Source: Streptomyces wedmorensis (GTDB lineage: Bacteria > Actinomycetota > Actinomycetes > Streptomycetales > Streptomycetaceae). Taken from it: a stretch of DNA of 64,000 nucleotides. The position numbers were made by a program, and so were the translations under genes. Positions 48,581 through 56,343 of this stretch are shown one piece after another; the stretch's first letter is position 1, and each line of letters opens with the position of its first letter. Below the pieces are notes generated by a model. That model was not told where the DNA came from. It did not search any database and was given only the letters and a program-made list of their open reading frames with translations. The stretch covers positions 186,001-250,000 of the forward strand of contig NZ_JNWK01000001.1 in NCBI RefSeq assembly GCF_000716445.1, read 5' to 3'.

Positions 48581-49033
48581 ATGGCCGCCATCACGGAATC
48601 CATCGACATCTCCCGCACGCCCGCCGACGTCTTCGGCTACGTGACCGACCCCACGCACCTGCCCGACTGGCAGGAGAGCGCGGTCTCCGTCCGCAGGCTC
48701 GGGGAAGCCCCCTTCGGCGTCGGGTCGAAGGTCGCCGTCACCCGGCGCCTCGGTCGACGCGAGATCACCCAGACCATGCAGGTCGTCGAACTCGACCCGC
48801 CGAGGCACTGGCACGTGCACGGCATCGACGGCCCCGTACGCGGCGACGTCCAGGGCAGCATCGAACCCCTCGACGGCGGCGAGCGGTCACGCGTGACCCT
48901 CTCGCTCGACTTCGAGGGCCACGGGATCGGAAAGGCCCTCGTCCCGCTCGTCGTCCGCCCCCACGTCCGCAAGGAGATGCCGAAGGACGAACGCACCCTC
49001 AAGGGCATCCTGGAGAGTTCCGCCGCCTCCTAG
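48581..49033 (+). CDS. SRPBCC family (START-like) protein
   Basis: The ATG at 48581 gives 150 residues with the helix-grip opening ITESIDISRTPADVFGYVTDP followed by THLPDWQESAVSVRR, typical of polyketide-cyclase/dehydrase-type SRPBCC proteins. The family binds hydrophobic ligands in a deep pocket; enzymatic activity cannot be claimed. Its stop codon overlaps the stop of the convergent nitric oxide synthase gene by 4 bases. Confidence 0.88.
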   Translation: MAAITESIDISRTPADVFGYVTDPTHLPDWQESAVSVRRLGEAPFGVGSKVAVTRRLGRREITQTMQVVELDPPRHWHVHGIDGPVRGDVQGSIEPLDGGERSRVTLSLDFEGHGIGKALVPLVVRPHVRKEMPKDERTLKGILESSAAS

Positions 49034-50238
49034 ACGGCGTGCGCACGGGGGACGAACGCCGGTCGCAGGGAAGGGTCCACCGGGTCGTAGTAGCGGTGGA
49101 AGACCGGCGTCGCGGAGCCTGAGAGCGGTGGGACGATCCAGCTCCAGTCGGCCGGAGTCGCCCGGCCGAGGCGGCTCTCGCGTTCGATGTGCCGGAGGAA
49201 GCGCCCGGACTCGGTGTGGTGGTCGGCCATCGTCACCCCGGCCTCCTGGAAGGAGTGCAGCACCGCCACGTTGAGCTCGACCAGCGCCCGGTCCCGCCAC
49301 AGGGTGCGCTCGCTCGACCGGTCCAGGCCCAGCCGGTCGGCGACCACCGGGAGCAGGTTGTAGCGCTCGGCGTCGGCGAGGTTGCGGGCGCCTATCTCCG
49401 TGCCCATGTACCAGCCGTTGAACGGCGCCGCCGGATAGCGCACGCCACCGATCTCCAGGACCATGTCGCTGATCGCCGGCACCGCGTACCAGCGCAGCCC
49501 CAGCTCCGCGAACCACGCGTGGTCGGGGTGGCGCAGTGCGACCTCCAGCACGGCGTCGTCCGGGAGTTCGTACCATTCGGGCCGCACGCCGGGGCGCTCC
49601 TCGACCATCAGCGGCAGCACCTGGAACCGGTCGTCGTTCCGCTTCCAGCCCAGGTCGGCGGCCCGCTCGGAGAGCGGCGCGCTGCGCGGATCGCCCGTCC
49701 AGCGGCCGTCGGGCGCGCGGTGGCCGGCGTACCGGACCAGCTGGTCGTTGACGATCCGAGGCCCCGGACGGCCCGGCCGGTCCGGGGCGAAGACGGAGAT
49801 CACCGGACGTATCCGGCCGCCGTTCCCGGCCTGCCGCAGATGCGCGAAGCAGTGGGCGGCGATGTCGTCGGCCGCCGTCACGTGCCGCAGGTCCCGCACC
49901 ACGAGGCTCCGCCAGTAGAGCCTGCCGATGCAGCGCGCCGCGTTCCGCCACGCGACCCGGGCCCCGAACGCCAGCTCCTCGGCGGTGTGCTCGTAGCCGC
50001 CGGTCCGGTCGATCTCGGACCAAACCTCCCGGACCCTGCGCTCCGCGTCGCCGGCGCCCGGCTGCTCCCGGTGGAACTGGCGGACGAAGGCCTCGGCCTC
50101 CAGACGGTCGACCGGCGGAACCCCGGGCGGCCCCGGCGGCGCGCCGGCCCCCGCGGGCGCGCCGCCGGGGCCCGACGCGTACGGACATGCGGTGCTCGTG
50201 GGGGCGGACTTCCGGCGGCGGCTCAAGCTGAAGATCAA
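49030..50238 (-). CDS. nos: Bacterial nitric oxide synthase oxygenase
   Basis: The TTG at 50238 is preceded six bases upstream by GGAGGG; an ATG seven codons earlier lacks a ribosome site, so I prefer the TTG (402 residues). The heme-thiolate Cys is in WRNAARCIGR (about 103). The arginine-binding Glu is in FNGWYMGTEIGARN (about 281). There is no reductase domain, as in other bacterial forms, which borrow cellular flavodoxin-type reductases. It makes NO from arginine. It lies 93 bases after the CYP154-like P450 on the same strand. In thaxtomin clusters a NOS supplies NO to a nitrating P450, but none of the thaxtomin peptide synthetases is here. Confidence 0.93.
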   Translation of the reverse strand: MIFSLSRRRKSAPTSTACPYASGPGGAPAGAGAPPGPPGVPPVDRLEAEAFVRQFHREQPGAGDAERRVREVWSEIDRTGGYEHTAEELAFGARVAWRNAARCIGRLYWRSLVVRDLRHVTAADDIAAHCFAHLRQAGNGGRIRPVISVFAPDRPGRPGPRIVNDQLVRYAGHRAPDGRWTGDPRSAPLSERAADLGWKRNDDRFQVLPLMVEERPGVRPEWYELPDDAVLEVALRHPDHAWFAELGLRWYAVPAISDMVLEIGGVRYPAAPFNGWYMGTEIGARNLADAERYNLLPVVADRLGLDRSSERTLWRDRALVELNVAVLHSFQEAGVTMADHHTESGRFLRHIERESRLGRATPADWSWIVPPLSGSATPVFHRYYDPVDPSLRPAFVPRAHAV

Positions 50239-50352
50239 GGTGTTCCCTCCCGGGCTCATGACTACCGCATGAACACGCGTGGGAGCGGAGAGTAGGGCGT
50301 TCTCCGCCCGGGAGGGGACCCCCGCTGCTAGGCTGCCGGGCGCCTGTGGCCG

Positions 50353-51597
50353 TCAGGCCAGGACGACCGGCAGGTCGAACAGGTCGTTCTGCGTCACCAC
50401 CGGCTTGTTCCGCAACTCCTCGCGCGGCACGGCGAGACGCAGCCCGGGGAAGCGCGCGTACAGCGCGGGCAGCGCCACCGACGCCTCCAGACGGGACAGG
50501 GCCGCGCCCGGGCAGACGTGCGGGCCGTGACCGAACGAGATGTGACGGTTCGGCGTGCGCGTCACGTCGAACGAGCCCGCCGTCGGGCCGTGCTGCTCCT
50601 CGTCCCGTCCGATGGCGCCGAACGAGACGATCAGGGCCTCGCCCTCGGGCAGGACCCGGTCGCCCACCTCGATGTCCTCGGTGGCGAAGCGGATCAGGAC
50701 GTGCGAGGTCGGTGTCGACCAGCGCAGGGTCTCCTCGATCACGTTCGCCCACGGCACCTCCCCGGAGAGGACCAGCGCACGCTGCTCGGGGTGGGTCTCC
50801 AGGGCCACGACGGCGTTCACGATGAGGCTGATCGTCGTCTCGTGCCCGGCCGCCACCATCAGCTGGAGGGTGTTGGTGATCTCCTCCGTGGTGAGCCGGT
50901 CGCCGCCCTCCGAGGCCTCGATCAGCGCGCTCGTCAGGTCGTCACCGGGCTTCTCGGCCTTGCCCGCCACGATCCCCGCGAACAGCGTGCCCAGGTCCGC
51001 CATCATCTGCGGCACCTCCTCGGGCGGCGTCTGCGTCGAGAAGAACTTCTCGAACAGGGCCTTCATCCGCGGGTGGTCGGCCGGGTCGACGCCCATCAGG
51101 TCGCTGACCACGTTCATCGGCAGCGGGTAGGCGAACTCCGCCTTCAGGTCGACGGTCTCACCCGCCGGACGCTCCGCCAGCCGGTCCAGCATGCCCTCGG
51201 TCAGGGCCTCGATGCCCTCGCGCAGCCGCTCCACCCGGCGAGTGGTCAGCGCCTGCGCGACCAGCGTGCGCAGCCGCCGGTGCTCGTCGCCGTCGACGGT
51301 CAGCATCGACTTGCCGGGGTTCGCGAGGCCGATCAGCGGCCAGTCCATGGGTATCTCGCCGCGCTGCCAGGCACCCCACACGTCGATGTCCTTGACCAGG
51401 CGGGCGTCGGTGAGCAGCCGCCGCGCCTCGGCGTGGTGGGTGACGGCCCAGCAGGCCACCCCGCCGGGCAGCACGACACGGGCCAGCGGGCCCGCGGCGC
51501 GCAGCCGGGCGCTCTCGCCGTCGAGGTCGGCGACGAACGGGTCCAGGGTGATGGCGTCGGTGCCGGACGCGGCGGCGTGGGCGTGCGGGCAGGTCAT
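50353..51597 (-). CDS. Cytochrome P450, CYP154-like
   Basis: This 414-residue P450 has the complete set: I-helix AAGHETT (250-254), K-helix ExxR in EETLR (289-292), and heme loop FGHGPHVCPG with Cys362. In Streptomyces, CYP154 members follow CYP157 members downstream of conservons, exactly the layout here; the family assignment is from that context and is approximate. Start ATG overlaps the preceding P450 stop by 4 bases. The substrate is unknown. Redox partners are not in the window. Confidence 0.9.
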   Translation of the reverse strand: MTCPHAHAAASGTDAITLDPFVADLDGESARLRAAGPLARVVLPGGVACWAVTHHAEARRLLTDARLVKDIDVWGAWQRGEIPMDWPLIGLANPGKSMLTVDGDEHRRLRTLVAQALTTRRVERLREGIEALTEGMLDRLAERPAGETVDLKAEFAYPLPMNVVSDLMGVDPADHPRMKALFEKFFSTQTPPEEVPQMMADLGTLFAGIVAGKAEKPGDDLTSALIEASEGGDRLTTEEITNTLQLMVAAGHETTISLIVNAVVALETHPEQRALVLSGEVPWANVIEETLRWSTPTSHVLIRFATEDIEVGDRVLPEGEALIVSFGAIGRDEEQHGPTAGSFDVTRTPNRHISFGHGPHVCPGAALSRLEASVALPALYARFPGLRLAVPREELRNKPVVTQNDLFDLPVVLA

Positions 51598-52823
51598 CCG
51601 AGTGCTCCAAGTGCGGGGGTCGGTGTGTACGTCACGGGAAGCGCGGTGAGGCCGCGCAGCCACGGGGAGGGACGGCGGGCGAGGGCGCCCTCGGCGACCG
51701 CGAGGTCCACGTCCGGCAGCCGGTCGAGCAGCACCTCGATCCCCGTCCGGGCGATGGTCTCGGCGACCTCCTGGGCCGGGAAGGGGCAGCGGTGTTCGCC
51801 GTGGCCGAAGGAGAGGTAGGCGTTGTTGCCGCCGGTGAGCCTGCCCGAGTCGGCCCGCACGTGCGGGTCCGCGTTGGCGGCTCCCAGGCCCAGGAGCAGC
51901 AGGTCGCCGCGGCCGATCCGGCGACCGCCGAGGTGCGTGTCGCGCGAGGCCCACCGTCCGGCGACATTCTGGGTGGGCGTGTCCTCCCACAGCACCTCGT
52001 TCATCGCCTCGCCGACGCTGTGCCGGCCGCCGGACAGCGAGGCCGCGAACCGGTCGTCGGTGAGCATCAGCCGCAGCGAGTTGCCGATCCAGTCGGCGGT
52101 CGGCTGGTGGCCGGCGGCCATCATCACCATGAGGTCCTGGGCGACCTCCTCGACCGTGAAGCCGGCGGTGTTGCCGAGCATCCGGGAGGCGACGTCGTCG
52201 CCCGGCGCCTCCGCCTTCGCGGCGAGGAGGGCGAACATGGACTCCGCCAGGTGGCGCTGGCCCTCCAGCGCTCCTTCCTGACCGTTGATCATGTCGTTCA
52301 TGGCGGTGACGAGCCCCGGGCCCTGCTCGTCGGCGAAGCCGTAGACGCTGGCGAGGACCCGTACCGGCAGCAGCATCGCGTACTCGGCGATGATGTCGCA
52401 GGCGCCCTTCCCGCAGAGCCCGTCGATGAGCTCGTCGGCGAACCGCTCGGCCCGTTCCTTCAGGGCGAACGGGTCGATCGCCTCCAGGGCACCGGATATG
52501 ACGGCCGCGCGCTCGCGGTGGCGCTCGCCGACGGTGTACAGGATCGACGGCTGCTTGCGGCCGATCATGGGCAGCAGGGGCCAGTCCGCCGGGATGGCGT
52601 CCCACTGGTTCCACAGCTCGGAGTCCCGGGAGAAGAGCACCGGGTCGCTGGTGACCTGGTGGAGCTCGCGGTAGCCGAGCACCAGCCAGGCGGGTACGTC
52701 GCCGTCGAGGACGACGGGGGCGACCGCCCCGTGCTCGCGCCGCATCTGCCGGTACAGCTCGTTGGGGTCGGTCTGGAACCGCGGCCCGTTCAGGGGGACG
52801 GGCGGATGTTCGGGGAGGGTCAC
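51594..52823 (-). CDS. Cytochrome P450, CYP157-like, lacking the ExxR arginine
   Basis: The GTG at 52823 gives 409 residues. The heme loop FGHGEHRCPF with Cys346 is intact. The K-helix motif reads E-V-L-W (276-279) instead of ExxR, and the I-helix reads AGHQPT rather than AG(D/E)T. Loss of ExxR is the known hallmark of the CYP157 family, which sits next to conservons in Streptomyces. It overlaps the GTPase gene upstream and the CYP154-like gene downstream by 4 bases each, so all are one transcript. Confidence 0.9.
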   Translation of the reverse strand: MTLPEHPPVPLNGPRFQTDPNELYRQMRREHGAVAPVVLDGDVPAWLVLGYRELHQVTSDPVLFSRDSELWNQWDAIPADWPLLPMIGRKQPSILYTVGERHRERAAVISGALEAIDPFALKERAERFADELIDGLCGKGACDIIAEYAMLLPVRVLASVYGFADEQGPGLVTAMNDMINGQEGALEGQRHLAESMFALLAAKAEAPGDDVASRMLGNTAGFTVEEVAQDLMVMMAAGHQPTADWIGNSLRLMLTDDRFAASLSGGRHSVGEAMNEVLWEDTPTQNVAGRWASRDTHLGGRRIGRGDLLLLGLGAANADPHVRADSGRLTGGNNAYLSFGHGEHRCPFPAQEVAETIARTGIEVLLDRLPDVDLAVAEGALARRPSPWLRGLTALPVTYTPTPALGALG

Positions 52824-53449
52824 GGGGCGGGCTCCGGGATCGGCTGCGGGACCGGCCGCACGGCCGGGGCGACGACGGTCCGCAGGTGCTCGACGAGGGT
52901 GATGAGGACCTGCTTGCTCGACTCGCGCGACCTGGCGTCGCACATGACCAGCGGGACCTCGTCGGCGAGGTCGAGCGCCCCGCGGATCCGGGCGGGGGTG
53001 TGGGCGGGGCCGCCGAAGTCGTTGCAGGCGACGACGAACGGCGTCCCGTGGTGTTCCAGACGGTCGATGGCGTACCAGGAGTCGGCGAGCCGCCGGGTGT
53101 CGACGAGCACGACCGCGCCGAGGGTCCCGGAGAACAGCCGGTCCCAGAGGAACCAGAACCGCTCCTGGCCGGGCGCCCCGAACAGGTACAGGACGTTGTG
53201 GGCGTCGAACGAGATGCGGCCGAAGTCGAAGGCCACCGTGGTGGCCGACTTGGCGGCCACGCCGGCGGTGTCGTCGACGCCCTCGCCGGCTTGGGTCATC
53301 GTCTCCTCGGTGTTCAGCGGACGGATCTCGCTGACCGAGCGGACCAGGGTGGTCTTGCCGACTCCGAACCCACCGACGACGACGATCTTCAGTCCGTTGT
53401 CGGCGGTGCTGTGCAGGGTCCGGCGCTGTTCAGAGGTTACGGAGTCCAA
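52820..53449 (-). CDS. cvnD: Conservon GTPase (CvnD)
   Basis: A TTG at 53449 overlaps the DUF742 gene by 20 bases; no other start fits before the P-loop. The 209-residue small GTPase has Walker A GGFGVGKTTL and the switch motif LFGAPGQERFWFLW, as in MglA/CvnD proteins. CvnD acts with CvnA-C as a membrane-associated heterocomplex that resembles eukaryotic G-protein signalling. Confidence 0.93.
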   Translation of the reverse strand: MDSVTSEQRRTLHSTADNGLKIVVVGGFGVGKTTLVRSVSEIRPLNTEETMTQAGEGVDDTAGVAAKSATTVAFDFGRISFDAHNVLYLFGAPGQERFWFLWDRLFSGTLGAVVLVDTRRLADSWYAIDRLEHHGTPFVVACNDFGGPAHTPARIRGALDLADEVPLVMCDARSRESSKQVLITLVEHLRTVVAPAVRPVPQPIPEPAP

Positions 53450-53783
53450 CGAGCACCTGCTCCAGGATGTCGTGATCGGGAAGGCGGTACGACGCGCGGG
53501 GGTGACGGGCGCTGATCCGGCCGGTGTCGTGCAGGTCGGCCAGGAGGATCCGCGTGATCGACACCGGCAGGCCGAGCCCGGCCGCGACCTCCACCACCGC
53601 CGTGGGCAGGCGGCACATGCGCAGGATCGCCGCGTGCTCGGACTGCATGCCGGGCACCGGGTCGCTCTCGGAGACCACCAGGGTCACCAGGTCGAAGGCG
53701 TCGGAACCGGCGCGGCTGCGGCCGCCGGTCAGGGTGTAGAGGCGGTCGGGGGAGTCGTCCCGGCCCGGCCTGCCGCGGCTCAT
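53430..53783 (-). CDS. cvnC: Conservon DUF742 protein (CvnC)
   Basis: The ATG at 53783 gives 117 residues: LYTLTGGRSRAGSDAFDLVTLV at the start, then a winged-helix-like region ending RHPRASYRLPDHDILEQVLVGLRNL (read in parts). This is the standard DUF742 protein of Streptomyces conservons. It is coupled to the Roadblock gene before it and the GTPase gene after it. Confidence 0.92.
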   Translation of the reverse strand: MSRGRPGRDDSPDRLYTLTGGRSRAGSDAFDLVTLVVSESDPVPGMQSEHAAILRMCRLPTAVVEVAAGLGLPVSITRILLADLHDTGRISARHPRASYRLPDHDILEQVLVGLRNL

Positions 53784-54181
53784 CCCCGGGGCCTCGCGAC
53801 CAGGTGCTCGCCCAACTGCTCCACCAGCTCGGACATGTTGTGGCCGACGAGACCCGCGTCGGCGTCCTCGTCGGCGACGACCGCGAGATGGGCCCCCTCG
53901 CCGGCCTCGACGATGAACAGGATGCCGCCGTAGAACTCGGCGATCGCGGAGCGGACCCCGCCCGTGCCGTCGCCGAACTCCACGGAGGCACCGTGCGACA
54001 GGCTCTGGATGCCGGCGGCGATCGCGGCGAGCTGGTCGGCCTGGTCGACGGAGAGCTCGGGGGTGCGGCAGAGCTTGAGCCCGTCGCGGGAGAGCACCAG
54101 GGCGTGCCGGGTGCCCGGGGTGCGTTCCAGCAGGCCCTCCAGGAGCCAGCTGAGCTTCTCGTCGGTGGTGGAGCCGGTCAT
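53780..54181 (-). CDS. cvnB: Conservon Roadblock/LC7 protein (CvnB)
   Basis: The 133-residue protein has the Roadblock/LC7 fold (LSWLLEGLLERTPGTRHALVL; LAAIAAGIQSLSHGASVEFG; LFIVEAGEGAHLAVVADEDA). Such proteins act as GTPase-activating or scaffolding partners of MglA-type GTPases. Both ends overlap neighbours by 4 bases. Confidence 0.93.
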   Translation of the reverse strand: MTGSTTDEKLSWLLEGLLERTPGTRHALVLSRDGLKLCRTPELSVDQADQLAAIAAGIQSLSHGASVEFGDGTGGVRSAIAEFYGGILFIVEAGEGAHLAVVADEDADAGLVGHNMSELVEQLGEHLVARPRG

Positions 54182-55929
54182 TGCGGGGTGCCTTCCGGGT
54201 ACGGGGGGTTCGAGGACGGCGACGGCGCCCGAGGGGCGGACGCCCGGCCGGCCGGTTCGGACGGGACGGAGGATGCGCGGTCTTCGCGTACGGAGACGGC
54301 GGGGGCAGCCGGGTCGGCCGTGGCGGACGGGGAGGGTGCCCCGTCGGGGTCGGACGGGGTGCCGGACCGGCCTTCGAGGACGGCGGCGGCCGTGGCGGAC
54401 GGGGTGTCCGTCGTGGTGTCGGGCTCCGGGTGGGAGGCGTCGTGCGGCTCGTCGTCCGGGCGGACGGCGGTGCCGCGGACCGCCCGGCGGAACGTGCCGA
54501 ACCGGTTCGCCGCGCCGGCCGCGGCGCCGGTGCGCGGGCCGGCGGCGGGTGCGCCCGCGGCGGCCTCGGGGCCGTCGGGGTGGGCGGCGGCCATCGCCCG
54601 GCCGCGTCGGCGCTGGGGCAGGCCGCTCTCACCGAACGGCGGGTGCCCGCCGGTGCTCTCGGCGGCGGTGTCGTGCACGGCCTCGGGCTCGGGGACAGGC
54701 GTGGGCGCCGGGACGGCGGCCGTCGGCGCGGGCGTGGACAGGCCGCGGCCCGACACGGGCGGCAGCGGGTCGGCCGGGGCGACCGCCGGTTCCACGGGCG
54801 AGTGGCTGATTAGTTCCTGAGGCAGCATCAGGAGCGCGCCGGTGCCGCCGCGGGCCGACGGGCGGAAGGACACGGTGAGGCCGTGCTTGCGCGCGAGGCG
54901 GCCGACGACCGCGAGGCCGAGCCGGGTTCCGGACAGGCCGGCCAGGTCCTGCGGGGCGGAGCCGACGGCGGCCTCCGCGCGGCGCTGCTGGACGTCGCTC
55001 ATCACCAGGCCGCTGTCCTCGACGGCGATGATGACGCCGGCCGGGACCTCCTCCACGTAGACGTGGACCTCGGCGGTGGGCGGCGAGAAGTTCGCCGCGT
55101 TGTCCATGAGTTCGGCCAGGGCGTGCATGACGCCCTCGGCGGCGTGGCCGGCGACGGCCGCGTCGCTGCTGGAGTGCAGCCGCACCCGCTGGTAGCCGCT
55201 GATCCGGCCCATCGCGCCGCGCAGGATCGATTCCATGACGATCGGGCGGGCCCAGCGGCGGCCGGACCGGGCTCCGCTGAGCACGGCGACGGAGTCGGCG
55301 AGGCGGCCGGCCTGCGCGGTGCGGTGGTCGAGGTGGAGGAGGTCGGTCAGGACGTCCTCGTCCGCGTGCCGGTTCTCCATCTCGCGCAGGTCGGCGAGCA
55401 TGCTCGTGGCGAGGGCCTGCATGCGGCCGGCGGCGTTGGCCGCCGCGGCCATGGCGGCGGACCGGCCGGACTCGGCACGGCGCAGCCGGGCTTCGAGGAG
55501 TTCGGTGGCGGCGGCCGTCTGCCGGGCGAGTTCGGCGACCTCGGCGGCGTGGGACCGTACGAGGTCCTCGGCCCGCGCCGTGTGGGCCGCTTCGGCGGCG
55601 GCGGTCTCCGCCGCGTGCCGCTCCTCGAGGGCGGCCGTCTCGCGCTCGGCGGCGGAGGCGAACCGGGCGGCGTAGGCGTCCTTGGAGGCGATCTCGGCGG
55701 CGAGGGTATCGGCGCGCCGGCTCAGGGCTCGTGAGGTCCGCGCGTACCAGGTCACGGCGAAGGCCGCGGCCGAGAGCAGCAGGACTCCGCAGGTGCCGAG
55801 CCAGCCCAGCGGGGTGCGGACCCCGCCCGGTGCCGCGGCGACGGCCGCGGCGGCGAGCGCGCCACCCGCCGCGGCGGTCAGCAGCGAGGCGATCAGGGCA
55901 GGGCGGAAGGGGGTGGGTGACGCCGGCAT
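54178..55929 (-). CDS. cvnA: Conservon sensor histidine-kinase-like protein (CvnA)
   Basis: The ATG at 55929 gives 583 residues. Two membrane helices (about 10-35 and 42-62) are followed by a long Ala/Glu-rich coiled coil (about 75-170). The dimerisation region holds LLHLDHRTAQAGRLADSVAVL. An ATP-binding HATPase follows (LMDNAANFSPPTAEVHV; GTRLGLAVVGRLARKHG). The C-terminal 180 residues are disordered, Pro/Ala-rich. It is the first gene and membrane component of the conservon. Unlike some CvnA proteins, only a tiny loop is exposed outside, so it probably senses a membrane or cytoplasmic signal. Confidence 0.92.
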   Translation of the reverse strand: MPASPTPFRPALIASLLTAAAGGALAAAAVAAAPGGVRTPLGWLGTCGVLLLSAAAFAVTWYARTSRALSRRADTLAAEIASKDAYAARFASAAERETAALEERHAAETAAAEAAHTARAEDLVRSHAAEVAELARQTAAATELLEARLRRAESGRSAAMAAAANAAGRMQALATSMLADLREMENRHADEDVLTDLLHLDHRTAQAGRLADSVAVLSGARSGRRWARPIVMESILRGAMGRISGYQRVRLHSSSDAAVAGHAAEGVMHALAELMDNAANFSPPTAEVHVYVEEVPAGVIIAVEDSGLVMSDVQQRRAEAAVGSAPQDLAGLSGTRLGLAVVGRLARKHGLTVSFRPSARGGTGALLMLPQELISHSPVEPAVAPADPLPPVSGRGLSTPAPTAAVPAPTPVPEPEAVHDTAAESTGGHPPFGESGLPQRRRGRAMAAAHPDGPEAAAGAPAAGPRTGAAAGAANRFGTFRRAVRGTAVRPDDEPHDASHPEPDTTTDTPSATAAAVLEGRSGTPSDPDGAPSPSATADPAAPAVSVREDRASSVPSEPAGRASAPRAPSPSSNPPYPEGTPQ

Positions 55930-56343
55930 CGACCAGACTCTCGGGGGCGGGCACGCGGGGGAAGGGGGGCGCAACGACGGCACTATAGATGCGCTGTTGA
56001 TCAGTTCGGAACACTCGTGATCGGATCGGCATTCACTTGCGCGCATACTTTTCCGCCACTGCGCCCAAGAAGGTCCGTACTTGCCTGCCCCTCAGGAAGT
56101 ACCGTTCGGTAACCGATTCCTGAATGCCCGTTGCCCGCACGACCCGGCTCGCCGGGCCCACGCGCCCGACGGGCCGTCGCCCGGACCGCCGTCCGGTCGT
56201 CCGTTCGCGGGATGCGCCGCGGTGAGGGAGGCTCGGGGGAGCGGCGGGAGCACCTCGGCCACGCCCTCGTCCGCCGTGCCCGGGCGGCGCGGCGCGGCGC
56301 GGGCCCGGGTACCGCCGGCCGGACATCCCTGTGGGAGGGGCGA
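55930..56343. other. Divergent spacer between cvnA and the PAS-protein gene
   Basis: This 414-base spacer contains no convincing gene. A comparatively AT-rich stretch (about 55980-56130) probably holds the cvnA promoter. I see no clear operator, repeat or RNA. Confidence 0.6.

Noticed and set aside
48631..53933. A thaxtomin-type biosynthetic cluster because of NOS plus P450
   Set aside because: No nonribosomal peptide synthetase, no txtR and no TxtE-specific context; the P450s fit the conservon pair CYP157/CYP154 better.
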